Numbered from the stretch's first letter, positions 9,801 through 17,599 are shown. The stretch is DNA of 43,169 bases from Desulfobacteraceae bacterium (GCA_016783065.1 JADHXI010000008.1:1-43169); one strand, 5' to 3'. Notes: generated by a model not told the origin, from the sequence alone. Translations and numbers: made by a program.

Positions 9801-10436
9801 GAAGTGGATATTAAAAAGCTGCCGCAATTCACGTTGCCAATTTCCGATCAGACCAGCTGGAGGAAGTATTATAACACGGCGCAATAATCGTCGTGCGAGC
9901 ATCTCACGAATATATAGACCAGCCATGATGGTTTTTCCGGCTCCCGCATCATCTGCAAGCAAGAACCGAAGTCGGGGTTGCGGCAACATATACTCATAAA
10001 CTGCGATTCTCTGGTGTGGCAAAGGATCTATTCGGGAGATTTCTGTTGCAAATGCAGGGTTGTAGAGGTGTCCATATTTTAATCGGTGGCCTTCAGCTAC
10101 CAACCGGACAATTTCTGGCACAGTCGTAAAATTTGGCAAATCTCGCTTTTTTGGGCCCGTTTCGTAGGTTGTTGCTGGTTCTTTGATAGTCATGGGAGGT
10201 TCAAAATCATTACTTAATGCATCCAACCCATATCGCTCCGCACGCAAAATCTGCTGCCAGGCAAGACGGGATGGCTCAGATTGTCCATTTTCCCAACGAT
10301 TCACTGTCGCAAAAGAAACCCCCATGAGCTCGGCCATTCGGGTCTGGGTTAGCTCATATTTGATCCTTAAAACCCTTACTCGATCTGGAATGTCAGCCGG
10401 CACCTGTCTATTAATCATATTAGCTTTCTTCATCAT
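6813..10436 (-). CDS. HTH-fused SNF2 family helicase with DUF3883-like C-terminus (DrmD-like)
   Basis: A 1207-aa fusion. Residues about 18-70 form an XRE-type HTH (RIKYELTQTRMAELMGVSFA, then TVNRWENGQSEPS). The SNF2 ATPase follows, with Walker A LLADDAGAGKTIMAGL (159-174) and box II FDESHK (263-268). The second helicase lobe has VATDAAGEGINLQ and the arginine-finger motif RMGRIHRYGQ. The far C-terminus (WPGFDLLSIRPNNEERDIEVKG and on) resembles DUF3883, a nuclease-like/PD-(D/E)XK-type domain. SNF2-DUF3883 helicases occur in DISARM class 1 (DrmD) and related methylase-linked defence loci. It is the first gene of the minus-strand operon. No Shine-Dalgarno is visible and a palindrome covers the start, so a leaderless transcript is possible; a later ATG at codon 7 is an alternative start. 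Confidence 0.9.
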   Translation of the reverse strand: MMKKANMINRQVPADIPDRVRVLRIKYELTQTRMAELMGVSFATVNRWENGQSEPSRLAWQQILRAERYGLDALSNDFEPPMTIKEPATTYETGPKKRDLPNFTTVPEIVRLVAEGHRLKYGHLYNPAFATEISRIDPLPHQRIAVYEYMLPQPRLRFLLADDAGAGKTIMAGLYIREMLARRLLRRVIILPPAGLIGNWQRELRQLFNIHFRVVKGSDARSGNPFKEEQSDLLIVSIDTLAGERMFSRLQEAGVEPYDLVIFDESHKLSARKDPDGTFRATDRYLLARALAGVDSDKQRWRLPWSARHLLLLTATPHMGKDFPYYCIWRLLEPAILSTYEAFSAYPKEARKRHFIRRTKEEMVHYDGTRIYPDRASDTLSYDLSQGEVSEQTLYDATTRYIQSYYNKARLLNRAAARFAMSIFQRRLASSTYALIRSFERRIGKLEQIIADIESGKITLEQLAAQQRRLDELEDVIFSKTADEEHVEEGQEEHDTVEELALGGLIAANLAELEVERQRVRELLDLARQVYETRDESKFEKLREILADPKYRDEKFIIFTEHRDTLNFLVRRLEGLGYTGKVAQIHGGMDYQERDAQVEFFRKTDNEGGARYLVATDAAGEGINLQFCWIMINYDIPWNPARLEQRMGRIHRYGQKHDPVIIINLVAGKTREGRVLKTLLDKLERIRKQLQSGKVFDVIGRVFEDLSIKEYMEMAVTGESTKEIEKTIEGKLTKEQIKAIEERERTLYGEGGDVSKELKRLRDSLEQEIYCRLLPGYVRRFVQNSAVILNINIEGDLDEIFSLRAGRAGALDFLWPAIETYPYQLQNLFTVDRNRENAAAVFLHPGEIIFDTLCEHIYERYGNDALRGGIFLDPNAKKPYFFHLALLRIEREADPNFRPFEHSEIIEYRLAGLKQGQDNLVEECPLEYLLLLKGSKGLPPSAIRFAATVNDAINRAKDYAFETIAHGLAGEHKQVLFNTLPEREDFVRRGYHYQEAELAGRRIELSKKAHAGDAKSKIELTQIKERQRQISQLREKDITILRREPELIVPNHVEFLVHALVVPSSDPEDKKRHDNAIEDIAVKVAWSFEEAEGAVVKDVSNPSRAREAGLLDWPGFDLLSIRPNNEERDIEVKGRAGVGDIDISENEWVKACNLRDTYWLYVVYNCASTHPRLIRIQDPFSRLIVKAKGGVVINESEIFSAGEPGIN

Positions 10437-10452
10437 GTTATATTCATAACAT
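10435..10452. promoter_or_regulatory. Palindromic operator candidate over the HTH-helicase start codon
   Basis: ATGTTAT-ATTC-ATAACAT is a perfect inverted repeat with 7-base arms and a 4-base spacer. It overlaps the ATG of the HTH-helicase gene and an A/T-rich -10-like stretch (TATAAC on the minus strand). XRE-type regulators commonly bind such sites, and the gene's own product carries an XRE HTH. Binding by that product is inferred. Confidence 0.55.
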
Positions 10453-11046
10453 AAATCCAGACGGTTGTCAATAAAGTATCGTGTGGTCTTGATTGTGGAT
10501 ATAGCATATTATATATTTTGGGCAGCATCTATTTTTCGAAAAGGTTTTGCTTGATACACAAGCCAATCAATTCAAGGAAATGGCAGTCCGAGAGGTATTT
10601 TGACATCGCTTTTTGGCAGAGTTCGATAGCCATTGACATTGGACAGTTAAGGCCATTTGCCTACCATCAATGCAGTGCCTAAGACAAAGCGCACCGCTGA
10701 TTTCTACCATTTTATACGGACCTTGCGATATCTGCTATTTAGGTCAACCGAGAGAAAACGTGTGATATCATCATTCAGAGGGGCGGTTCGAGGGTTGTGC
10801 TATGTCATAAATACCTTGTGACATGAAATTGAATTGTCAGATTCGGTTGGAGCGCTTTTTCGATAATTGAATGATCAAATGCTGGTGACCACACATGACC
10901 ACATTCCTTATCTTGATTTTGTTGTGCAAAAGCGGTATGGCTATCTTATTATTGACCGAAAACCGTGCTTTTTCGGTCTAAACGTATTAATCTGCAGCGT
11001 GGCCTAAAATACTTTATTGAAGTGAGGAAGAAAGGAGGTGAGATGT
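10453..11046. other. Long intergenic region between the defence operon and the metabolic island
   Basis: About 590 bases without a convincing gene. On the minus strand at 10529-10639 there is a 36-codon open frame (MSMAIELCQKAMSKYLSDCH and on) that reads like protein but has no ribosome site and no extension. It may be the end of a decayed gene. The region also holds a strong hairpin at 10954-10978 and the ribosome site AAAGGAGGTG of the tautomerase at 11031-11040. Confidence 0.4.
10954..10978. terminator. Hairpin GACCGAAAA / TTTTCGGTC
   Basis: Perfect 9-base stem (10954-10962 with 10970-10978) and a 7-base loop, about 70 bases upstream of the tautomerase start. The stem itself ends in A/T runs, so it could act as an intrinsic terminator on either strand or as an operator. 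The role is not resolved. Confidence 0.45.
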
Positions 11047-11232
11047 ATGCCGTTTGTGCGGGTGACAAGTTTTCCCCAACCAAAGGAAGTTCGGTCTGAA
11101 ATCGCTGAAGGAATCACCGAGGTGATTCACAAAGCGACCGAAGTTCCCAAAGAGAATATTTGGGTAGTGTTTGAGCCTATGCCCCAAGACAGTTGGGCAG
11201 CAGGTGGAACGCTGATCTCCGAAATGGATTGA
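11047..11232 (+). CDS. 4-oxalocrotonate tautomerase family protein
   Basis: A 61-aa protein starting MPFVRVTSFPQPKEVRSEI. I chose the ATG at 11047 rather than the GTG at 11038 for two reasons. It places AAAGGAGGTG 6 bases upstream, and it exposes Pro as the first residue after Met removal, which is the catalytic base of this superfamily. The length and the C-terminal segment WVVFEPMPQDSWAAGGTL fit small 4-OT-like subunits. The family moves protons in keto-enol conversion of unsaturated keto acids and works as an oligomer. It stands alone on the plus strand, convergent with the C_GCAxxG_C_C gene. A second member lies at 32498-32728. Confidence 0.85.
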   Translation: MPFVRVTSFPQPKEVRSEIAEGITEVIHKATEVPKENIWVVFEPMPQDSWAAGGTLISEMD

Positions 11233-11339
11233 GACGAGGAATTTGATGTTTTCTGCGGTATGGGCGACCCCCTTTCCGGTGGCAAACTCCCGGAGAAATC
11301 AGGCGTCAGCGGCTTGATCTGTCCAACAGGAGTACCGCC

Positions 11340-11930
11340 TCATCTGTCCTTTATGGGGAAGGGGATCGCTTTTGCCTTATGATCGATCAAATCCTCAATG
11401 GTCAACCCGGTGGCTTTGGCCCCCTGCGTGAGAATAGATTCTTTGAATCCGAAATTAAGCCCCTTTTCCTCTGCTTCAATTAGCAACTCCATGACCAATC
11501 CAGCGGTCTCTGCCACAACGTTCTCACAGAATTCCCTGCAGTTCCTCGTCCCGTAAATATGGCTTCTTATCAGATCGCGGCATTCAATTGTCCCGAATCG
11601 TTTCCGAAATCGGTGGGGCAACTGGTTGTAAAACGCATAGGTTTTCCAGAGGTGTCTCCGGTGGTTTTCAAGGGAGTTCTCGTGGGGGTCTCCTCGTCCG
11701 TAACAAAGTGCCAGAGCCGCCATACCCCCGAGCATTGCGCCGCAGTTTGCGCCACTGATCCCGACACCCCCGCCAAAGGGTGTCATCAGACGGGATACTT
11801 CCCGGGGGAAATCATTGGCTACGATTTCCTGGATAGCCTCAAAGACGACCTCAGCACAATTCGCCTGCTTGTTCATAAAGATGCCATGAGCGCTCGTTTT
11901 AGCCTTCTCGATCAAAGCCTCAGATTTCAT
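11340..11930 (-). CDS. C_GCAxxG_C_C family redox protein
   Basis: A 196-aa protein with the cysteine pattern of this family: NCAEVVF near residue 24, GISGANCGAMLGGMAAL near 57-73, IECRDLI near 115 and NCREFCENVV near 130. Members are found mostly in anaerobes, often near redox enzymes, and are thought to bind a metal or Fe-S centre or to do thiol chemistry; no reaction is firmly established. It is divergent from the beta-hydroxyacid dehydrogenase gene, with about 290 bases of regulatory space between them, and convergent with the tautomerase. The plus-strand 178-aa ORF across it is a shadow. Confidence 0.85.
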   Translation of the reverse strand: MKSEALIEKAKTSAHGIFMNKQANCAEVVFEAIQEIVANDFPREVSRLMTPFGGGVGISGANCGAMLGGMAALALCYGRGDPHENSLENHRRHLWKTYAFYNQLPHRFRKRFGTIECRDLIRSHIYGTRNCREFCENVVAETAGLVMELLIEAEEKGLNFGFKESILTQGAKATGLTIEDLIDHKAKAIPFPIKDR

Positions 11931-12104
11931 TTGTTTGTCAGCCCTTTCTGTGGGGGTTTCATTTGGTGCCTATCATTTAATTCTCAAGATGACAGCAATA
12001 ATCCATGCAGGCCTTTTACTCAACCTCATTTTTTCAATTTTCTCCGGCGATCTTCAAAGAAAGGGATAACAGGCGTATCTTTCGGCCAATTATAGACGTC
12101 GCAC

Positions 12105-12156
12105 GTTCTTTCTCGGAGAACTTATTCTTGACAATTCATAATGTGTGGGTAAGAAT
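12105..12156 (+). promoter_or_regulatory. Candidate sigma70-type promoter with upstream operator
   Basis: The inverted repeat GTTCT-N7-AGAAC (12105-12121) is followed by TTGACA at 12128-12133 and AAGAAT after a 17-base spacer (12151-12156). It lies about 70 bases before the dehydrogenase start and is well placed to drive the plus-strand run. The -10 box is a partial match only. Confidence 0.45.
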
Positions 12157-12224
12157 CACGCTTCAAATAGACAAGAAGGGCAAAGCGAAAAACAACTTTT
12201 CTATTCAACCGGAGGGGAGTAACA

Positions 12225-13118
12225 ATGATTGAGAGAATTGGTTTTGTTGGCCTAGGTCTTATGGGTACGCCCATGTCCAAGAACCTCATGGACGCGGGGT
12301 ATAAATTGACGGTTCACGATATAGACCGCGAAGCAATTCAGAACTTGGTGGCACTCGGCGCCACGGAGGCCGCTTCACCCAAGGAGGCATCGATCTCCGC
12401 CGAGCTGGTTATCACCATGGTGCCAAACGATCAGATTGTCGAAGAAGTGGTCACCGGGAAGGACGGCTGCATCGAAGGCATGGGTGAAGGGGTGATCCTG
12501 GTTGATATGAGCACCATTTCCCCGACCACCGCCAGAAGAGTTGCTGAAAACCTGGAACAAAACAATATGGAAATGCTTGATGCGCCCGTGAGTGGTGGCG
12601 ATGTGGGGGCCATTGAAGGAACCCTGTCCATCATGGTAGGCGGAAAACAGGAGATCTTTGAACGGGTTCTGCCGGTTTTTGAGAAGATGGGTAAAAACGT
12701 CAGTCACATTGGTGACCACGGAGCCGGACAGGTGGCCAAAGCCTCAAACCAGATCATTGTGGCCTTGACCATTGAGGCGGTTGCAGAGGCCCTGATTTTT
12801 GCCAAGAAGTCCGGGGTTGATCCCGAAAAGGTACGAAACGCGCTGCTGGGAGGATTTGCCCAAAGCCGTATCCTGGAACTGCATGGCCAGAGGATGTTGG
12901 ACCGGAATTTTGAACCGGGTGGCAGGGCGAGCTTACACAAGAAGGATACGGAAATTGCAATGTCCATGGCCAAAGAACTCGGGATGTATCTGCCCGGGAC
13001 CGCCCTGATGTCTCATTTGTGGAATTCACTTGCTGCCCATGGGGGACTTGACTGGGACCACTCCGCGGTGTTGAAAGTGCTTGAGTCCATGTCTAAGACA
13101 GAAGTAGTACCCGGATAA
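12225..13118 (+). CDS. NAD(P)-dependent beta-hydroxyacid dehydrogenase (HIBADH / tartronate semialdehyde reductase family)
   Basis: A 297-aa oxidoreductase. The Rossmann motif GFVGLGLMGTPMSKNLMDAG sits at the N-terminus and is followed by the acidic HDID that binds the ribose (position about 31). DMSTISPTTAR and the substrate loop DAPVSGGDVGAIEGTLSIMVGG follow, then the catalytic lysine in GAGQVAKASNQI. Length and motif order fit the family, which oxidises 3-hydroxyisobutyrate or reduces 2-hydroxy-3-oxopropionate and related semialdehydes. The exact substrate is not readable. A GGAGGGGAG site precedes the ATG. It is the first gene of the plus-strand run leading into iorAB, about 75 bases downstream. 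Confidence 0.9.
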   Translation: MIERIGFVGLGLMGTPMSKNLMDAGYKLTVHDIDREAIQNLVALGATEAASPKEASISAELVITMVPNDQIVEEVVTGKDGCIEGMGEGVILVDMSTISPTTARRVAENLEQNNMEMLDAPVSGGDVGAIEGTLSIMVGGKQEIFERVLPVFEKMGKNVSHIGDHGAGQVAKASNQIIVALTIEAVAEALIFAKKSGVDPEKVRNALLGGFAQSRILELHGQRMLDRNFEPGGRASLHKKDTEIAMSMAKELGMYLPGTALMSHLWNSLAAHGGLDWDHSAVLKVLESMSKTEVVPG

Positions 13119-13193
13119 TGAGTGCCTGTATAAAATTGCGTTGAGACATCCGGCTCGGAGAGCCAAGTTCGACTATCGAAAGGAAGCCAGGTA

Positions 13194-15104
13194 ATGCCAA
13201 GTATCGAACAGTACCTTCCAGGAACCAAACATCTCTTGATGGGTAATGATGCCATAGCAAGGGGAGCGCTGGAGGCGGGGGCTCATTTTGCCGCAGGATA
13301 TCCCGGGACCCCATCTTCTGAAATTATCCAGACACTTTCGCAGGCAGCCAAGGCCTTAAATCTCCACGTGGAATGGTCTACCAATGAAAAGGCCGCAGTG
13401 GAGGGGGCTGCTGCTGCAGCCTTTGCAGGTCTGCGTAGCCTGGCTGCAATGAAAAACGCCGGTCTGAGTGTGGCATTGGATTTTTTGACCCATCTCAGTT
13501 ATACGGGTCTTGGTGACCGGGGGGGAGCCATGGTCACCGCGGTATGTGATGATCCCAATGCACATTCGAGCGGTGATGAAACAGATTCCCGGTGGCTGGG
13601 GAAATTTGCCTCTGCCCCTGTATTGGAACCAAGCAGCGTACAGGAGGCAAAGGACATGGTAAAATGGGCCTTTGAGCTCTCAAAAGAATTCCACTGTTTT
13701 GTGTTTTTGAGGGGCTATACGCGCCTTTGCCACGCCAGCAGCACCATTGAAATGGACGATCTGCCCCGGTCGTCCGGAGAGGCAAAGTCAGACACCTCCA
13801 AGACCATTTCCCCTTACCTGGCGTGGCCAAAACATGCGGCTGTCCTTGAAAACCTGGAGAAAATAAGGGGGCGCTTTGAGGCCTCCACCTTTAATCAATA
13901 CGAGGGCCCTGAAAAACCGGATTTGATTATTGTGTGCGGGGGGAGCGGAGTCCCCTGCTCCACTGAAGCCGTCGACATCCTGGGCTTGCAGGACCGGGTT
14001 GGCATATTGAGGCTGGGGACCCTGTGGCCGTTTCCCGTTAAACTGGTCAAGGAATGCCTGGCCAAATCGGCACAGATACTCGTGGTGGAGGAAGTGGACC
14101 CATTTCTGGAAATCCATGTCAAGGAAACAATCGCTGACGCACATATGGAGAGCAGGAAGGTTTACGGAAAAGGATCGGGGCACATACCCGGTTACGGGGA
14201 GATAACCCCTGACCGGGTATTAAGCGCCCTGGGGAAGATCTTTGACGTAGACCACGAGGCGAGGAATGCCGGCTATGAAAAGATGCTGGCAGAAGCCTCA
14301 GACCGGTTTCTTATCAACAGGGGCCTGACCTGGTGCCCGGGTTGTCCCCACAGGGCAAGCTTCTGGGCTTTGGAAAGGGCCATCAAGGCAGATGGAAGAG
14401 ATGCCTATGTGACAGGCGATATCGGCTGTTCTACCCTCGATGTCCTTCCCGGGGGCAAAGAGCAGATCAATCTGCTTCATGCCATGGGGTCAAGCACCGG
14501 ACTGGCAACGGGTTTTGGGCAACTGGCACCCTTTGATTACCAGCAACCTGTGATTGCTGTCTGTGGCGATTCCACCTTTTTCCACGCAGCCATTCCCGCC
14601 CTGATCAATGCAGTCTACAATGATTCCAGCATGATTCAGATCATCCTGGATAACTCCGCAACGGCCATGACGGGATTTCAGTCCCACCCAGGCACGGGGT
14701 TTAATGCCGTTGGCGATCCGGCCAAGAGGATTGACATTGAAAAACTTTGCCGTTCACTGGGATGTGAAGTTATGGTCAGTGACCCCTTTGATATAAGGGG
14801 GACTGTAAAGGCAATTCGGAGTCTCCTGAAGATGGAAGAAGGTGTCCGCATACTCATCTTGCGAAGGGCCTGTGAAATTGTTCGAATGAAAGAAGAAAAG
14901 ATGAGGCCTTACGGCATTCGCGTCGAAGAGGAAAAATGCAAAGGGGAAGAATGTGGGATCTGTTCCAGTGAGTTCAGGTGCCCCGCCTTGTTCCAGGATG
15001 TGGAGACAGGCAATACAATAATCAGAGAGGATATGTGTTCAGGGTGTGGTGTCTGCGCGGACATCTGCCCCTTCAACGCCATTGAAAGAGAGGAAATTGC
15101 GTGA
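13194..15104 (+). CDS. iorA: Indolepyruvate ferredoxin oxidoreductase, alpha subunit
   Basis: A 636-aa subunit that oxidatively decarboxylates aryl or related 2-keto acids to acyl-CoA with ferredoxin as acceptor. The N-terminal pyrimidine-binding part has AGYPGTPSSEIIQTL and the conserved Glu in EWSTNEKAA. The C-terminal TPP domain has CPGCPHRASFWALE, then GDIGCSTLDVLP and the metal-binding segment CGDSTFFHAAIPALINAV. The C-terminus carries a ferredoxin-like module. One cluster is clear (CSGCGVCADICPFNAI), and a preceding Cys-rich stretch (KCKGEECGICSSEFRCP) may hold the second. Its stop overlaps iorB by 4 bases. Gene order and length are typical. The context with hydroxyacid dehydrogenase and hydrolase genes suggests the substrate may not be indolepyruvate itself. 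Confidence 0.95.
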   Translation: MPSIEQYLPGTKHLLMGNDAIARGALEAGAHFAAGYPGTPSSEIIQTLSQAAKALNLHVEWSTNEKAAVEGAAAAAFAGLRSLAAMKNAGLSVALDFLTHLSYTGLGDRGGAMVTAVCDDPNAHSSGDETDSRWLGKFASAPVLEPSSVQEAKDMVKWAFELSKEFHCFVFLRGYTRLCHASSTIEMDDLPRSSGEAKSDTSKTISPYLAWPKHAAVLENLEKIRGRFEASTFNQYEGPEKPDLIIVCGGSGVPCSTEAVDILGLQDRVGILRLGTLWPFPVKLVKECLAKSAQILVVEEVDPFLEIHVKETIADAHMESRKVYGKGSGHIPGYGEITPDRVLSALGKIFDVDHEARNAGYEKMLAEASDRFLINRGLTWCPGCPHRASFWALERAIKADGRDAYVTGDIGCSTLDVLPGGKEQINLLHAMGSSTGLATGFGQLAPFDYQQPVIAVCGDSTFFHAAIPALINAVYNDSSMIQIILDNSATAMTGFQSHPGTGFNAVGDPAKRIDIEKLCRSLGCEVMVSDPFDIRGTVKAIRSLLKMEEGVRILILRRACEIVRMKEEKMRPYGIRVEEEKCKGEECGICSSEFRCPALFQDVETGNTIIREDMCSGCGVCADICPFNAIEREEIA

Positions 15105-15709
15105 TGACTTCTCAACATGACCCTATGAACCTCATTATTTCGGGAGTTGGTGGACAGGGGAATATATTGATCTCCAGGTTGATTGGCAGAGTCTTGGCCA
15201 ACAAGGGCTATTTTGTAACCATAGGAGAGACGTTCGGTGCGGCACAAAGGGGAGGGGGGGTATTCAGCAGCTTACGGATATCCGAAGTGAAATATCATGG
15301 ACCTCTTGTGCCCGATGGCCAGGGTCATGTTATCCTGGGTCTGGAACCCTTGGAAACGTTGAGGACATTGCAATCCTATGGCAACCCTGATGTTGTGACG
15401 GTCACCAATTTTCAGCCCGTCTACCCCGTTGGGGTGCTGGCCAAGAGACTGACCTACCCGGATCTGGAAGAACTCAAAGGGGCCATTGAGGGGCTCTCCA
15501 GGTCATCCAGGTTCCTGAAGGCAACGGATATGGCAATGGAACTGGGGGCCCCCATTGTGGCCAACATCATCATGTTGGGCGCCTTGCTTGGGACAGATGA
15601 GATTCCAATAAACCTCGAGGAGGCAGAAGAGGAGGTAAGAAGCTCTTTTCCCAGCTCCAAAGTGGAACTCAATCTGACTGCATTGAAGAGGGGATTCAAC
15701 GGGATCTAG
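15101..15709 (+). CDS. iorB: Indolepyruvate ferredoxin oxidoreductase, beta subunit
   Basis: A 202-aa gamma-type (POR_N/KOR gamma) subunit that pairs with IorA. The N-terminus NLIISGVGGQGNILISRLIG is the family signature, followed by ETFGAAQRGGGVFSSLRIS. The ATG overlaps the iorA stop as ATGA, so translation is coupled and equimolar expression is expected. Length is normal and no key residue is missing. A long repeat-filled spacer (15734-16036) follows. Confidence 0.95.
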   Translation: MMTSQHDPMNLIISGVGGQGNILISRLIGRVLANKGYFVTIGETFGAAQRGGGVFSSLRISEVKYHGPLVPDGQGHVILGLEPLETLRTLQSYGNPDVVTVTNFQPVYPVGVLAKRLTYPDLEELKGAIEGLSRSSRFLKATDMAMELGAPIVANIIMLGALLGTDEIPINLEEAEEEVRSSFPSSKVELNLTALKRGFNGI

Positions 15710-15733
15710 AAGCCAGGAGGTAACAAGTTAGGG

Positions 15734-16036
15734 GCTTCGCCCCAATTGGCCTCCGGCCCGTAGGGCCTACGCCCCGGAGGGAATGGTGGAATGGTGGAAT
15801 GTTGGCCTCCGGCTCGTAAAGCCTACGGCTCGGAGAGAATAATGGGTTTTGGGTAAATGACGCAATGGTTTATTGGGAAGATCAAGTTGACAGAGCACGA
15901 GAAAAATGAGAAATTCCGATCTAATTCATTCGGTAGAAGACGGATTTCCATCATTCCATTATTCCATGTGTGAAGCAACACTGCCAAGCCTCAGTAAATA
16001 TTTACAAATTAAATAAGTTGTAGAAATTCCGAGACG
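15734..16036. repeat. GGAATG/CATTCC repeat element, copy 1, with GC hairpins
   Basis: About 300 bases between iorB and the SDR gene, matching 20244-20598 in the same orientation. The order of parts is a GGGGC-ttc-GCCCC hairpin; a 31-base palindrome CCTCCGGCCCGTAGG-type (15750-15780); near-tandem GGAATGGT motifs; a second GC palindrome (15806-15835); a unique core including GATCAAGTTGACAGAGCA and TCTAATTCATTCGGTAGAA; inverted CATTCCATTATTCCATGTG; and a tail CTGCCAAGCCTCA...GAGACG. No gene is seen. Confidence 0.85.
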
Positions 16037-16058
16037 TAATTTACGGAGAGGTTGCACA

Positions 16059-16826
16059 ATGAAGGGAAAGATGTTTGACCTTGAAGGGAAAGTCGCCATC
16101 GTGACGGGGGCCGGTCGGGGTATCGGAAAGGCAATAGCACTGGGTCTTGCCGAGGCTGGGGCCGATGTGGGGTTGATATCCAGAACCTTGTCGGAACTGG
16201 AGGTAGTGGCCGAGGAGATCAATTCCTTGGGGCGGCGTTCCGGTGCTGTCGCAGCGGACCTTACGGCAACGGATGGGATTCAGTCTGTCGTGGAGGAATT
16301 AAGGGGGAAACTGGGAGGGGTCGATATTCTTGTCAACAACGCAGGAATCAATATCCCCCAGGAAGCCTTGGACGTGACTGTCGAGGCATGGGACCAGATC
16401 ATGGATATTAATTTGAAGGCGAGTTTTTTCCTGTCACAGGCGGTCGGCAGGGTAATGATAGATCAAGGACGGGGGGGGAGGATCATCAATATCAGTTCTC
16501 AGACAGGTACCGTTGCCTTGATAAAACGCTCGGCATACTGTGCCAGCAAAGCGGGGCTCGATCTGGTGACCAAGGTCCTGGCGCTGGAGTGGGCCTCCCA
16601 CGGAATCCTGGTCAACGGTGTGGCGCCAACGTTTATCGAGACAGAGCTCTCAAAAGGCTTTCTGGCCGATCCCCAGTTTCGTGAATATGCCTTGGCAAAG
16701 AATTTGCTCAAAAAACTCGGAAAGCCAGAAGATGTTGTAGGAGCAGTGATCTATCTGGCCTCACCCGCTTCCTCTCTGGTTACCGGGCACGTGCTTCTGG
16801 TGGATGCGGGATGGACCGCACATTAG
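16059..16826 (+). CDS. SDR family oxidoreductase (FabG-like)
   Basis: A 255-aa classical short-chain dehydrogenase. The glycine motif VTGAGRGIGKAIA is at residues about 14-26, NNAGI is near residue 92, Ser is in NISSQTGT, and the catalytic YCASK is near residue 158. The C-terminus ends in the usual ...SLVTGHVLLVDAGW segment. The residues after the second strand (LISRTLSELE) favour NADP(H) binding, though this is not certain. It acts in the cytoplasm on a ketone or secondary alcohol, unknown here. It lies 41 bases before the cyclase-family gene and probably forms an operon with it. The repeat element upstream separates it from iorB. Confidence 0.92.
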   Translation: MKGKMFDLEGKVAIVTGAGRGIGKAIALGLAEAGADVGLISRTLSELEVVAEEINSLGRRSGAVAADLTATDGIQSVVEELRGKLGGVDILVNNAGINIPQEALDVTVEAWDQIMDINLKASFFLSQAVGRVMIDQGRGGRIINISSQTGTVALIKRSAYCASKAGLDLVTKVLALEWASHGILVNGVAPTFIETELSKGFLADPQFREYALAKNLLKKLGKPEDVVGAVIYLASPASSLVTGHVLLVDAGWTAH

Positions 16827-16867
16827 ATCAGAAAATTTTATTGATGAAATAGACAGGAGGGCGAAAT

Positions 16868-17599
16868 ATGAAGATCCAAGGAAAAGTTATTGATCTTAGC
16901 CAAGAGATTTATACGGGTATGCCCGTCTATCCGGGTCATGCCAAGACGGTGATCTGGGAACATATGTCTCATGACGAATCCAGACGCACCATCGGGACCG
17001 GGTTTTCCTACCAGTCAAGCGGCATTATGATGTGCGATCACGGACCCACCCATATCGATTCCATCAGCCATCTTTCCACTGATCCGGATGCAGCCTCCGT
17101 GGACGAGATCCCCCTGGAGCACTGTATCACTTCGGCCATTTGCCTGGATATGAGTGATGTTCCGGTGCAGACCCAATTTGGATCTGAAAAGATCGAGGCC
17201 GAGCTTAAACGGTGGAATCTGGATATTCAGAAGGGAGACACGGTGTTGTTTTACACCGGCCATTATGACAACTATTACGGCAAGCCCGAATACGCCTCAC
17301 ATCAGCCGGGTCTGACCAAGGAGGCCACCGAATTCATCATTGACAAAGGTGTGGTGAACTTTGGCGTGGACAACACGAGCCCGGATATGTTTCTGGACAA
17401 GACCTACCCGTGTCATACCGTTTGCAGCGAACGACGTGTCACACACATGGAGAACCTGTGCAACCTGGACAAATTGGTTGGTAAAAGGTTTACCTTTATT
17501 GCACTGCCACTGAGGATTCGGAAAGGAACGGGATCTCCCTTACGGGCTATTGCGATCCTATCCGAAGATGAACCGGTGGATTGGGACCTCAGTTCTTAA
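16868..17599 (+). CDS. Cyclase family protein (kynurenine formamidase-like hydrolase)
   Basis: A 243-aa metal-dependent hydrolase. The N-terminus VIDLSQEIYTGMPVYPGH is the family start. The metal motif appears as DHGPTHIDSISHL near residues 57-69, close to the family consensus HxGTHxDxPxH. Later come DTVLFYTGHYD and the FGVDNTSPD segment. Family members hydrolyse formamides or open lactone or amide rings (KynB, isatin hydrolase). An AGGAGGGCG site lies just before the ATG. It closes the plus-strand run. In this setting it could open a ring or remove a formyl group from the pathway intermediate. That is inference from family only. Confidence 0.9.
   Translation: MKIQGKVIDLSQEIYTGMPVYPGHAKTVIWEHMSHDESRRTIGTGFSYQSSGIMMCDHGPTHIDSISHLSTDPDAASVDEIPLEHCITSAICLDMSDVPVQTQFGSEKIEAELKRWNLDIQKGDTVLFYTGHYDNYYGKPEYASHQPGLTKEATEFIIDKGVVNFGVDNTSPDMFLDKTYPCHTVCSERRVTHMENLCNLDKLVGKRFTFIALPLRIRKGTGSPLRAIAILSEDEPVDWDLSS

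Noticed and set aside
1-10436. Calling the operon a complete class 1 DISARM
   Set aside because: The drmA, drmB and drmC genes are not in the window; only the SNF2 helicase and an adenine-type methyltransferase resemble DISARM parts.
11559-12095. 178-aa plus-strand ORF
   Set aside because: It is a shadow of the C_GCAxxG_C_C gene, which has the clear cysteine motif.
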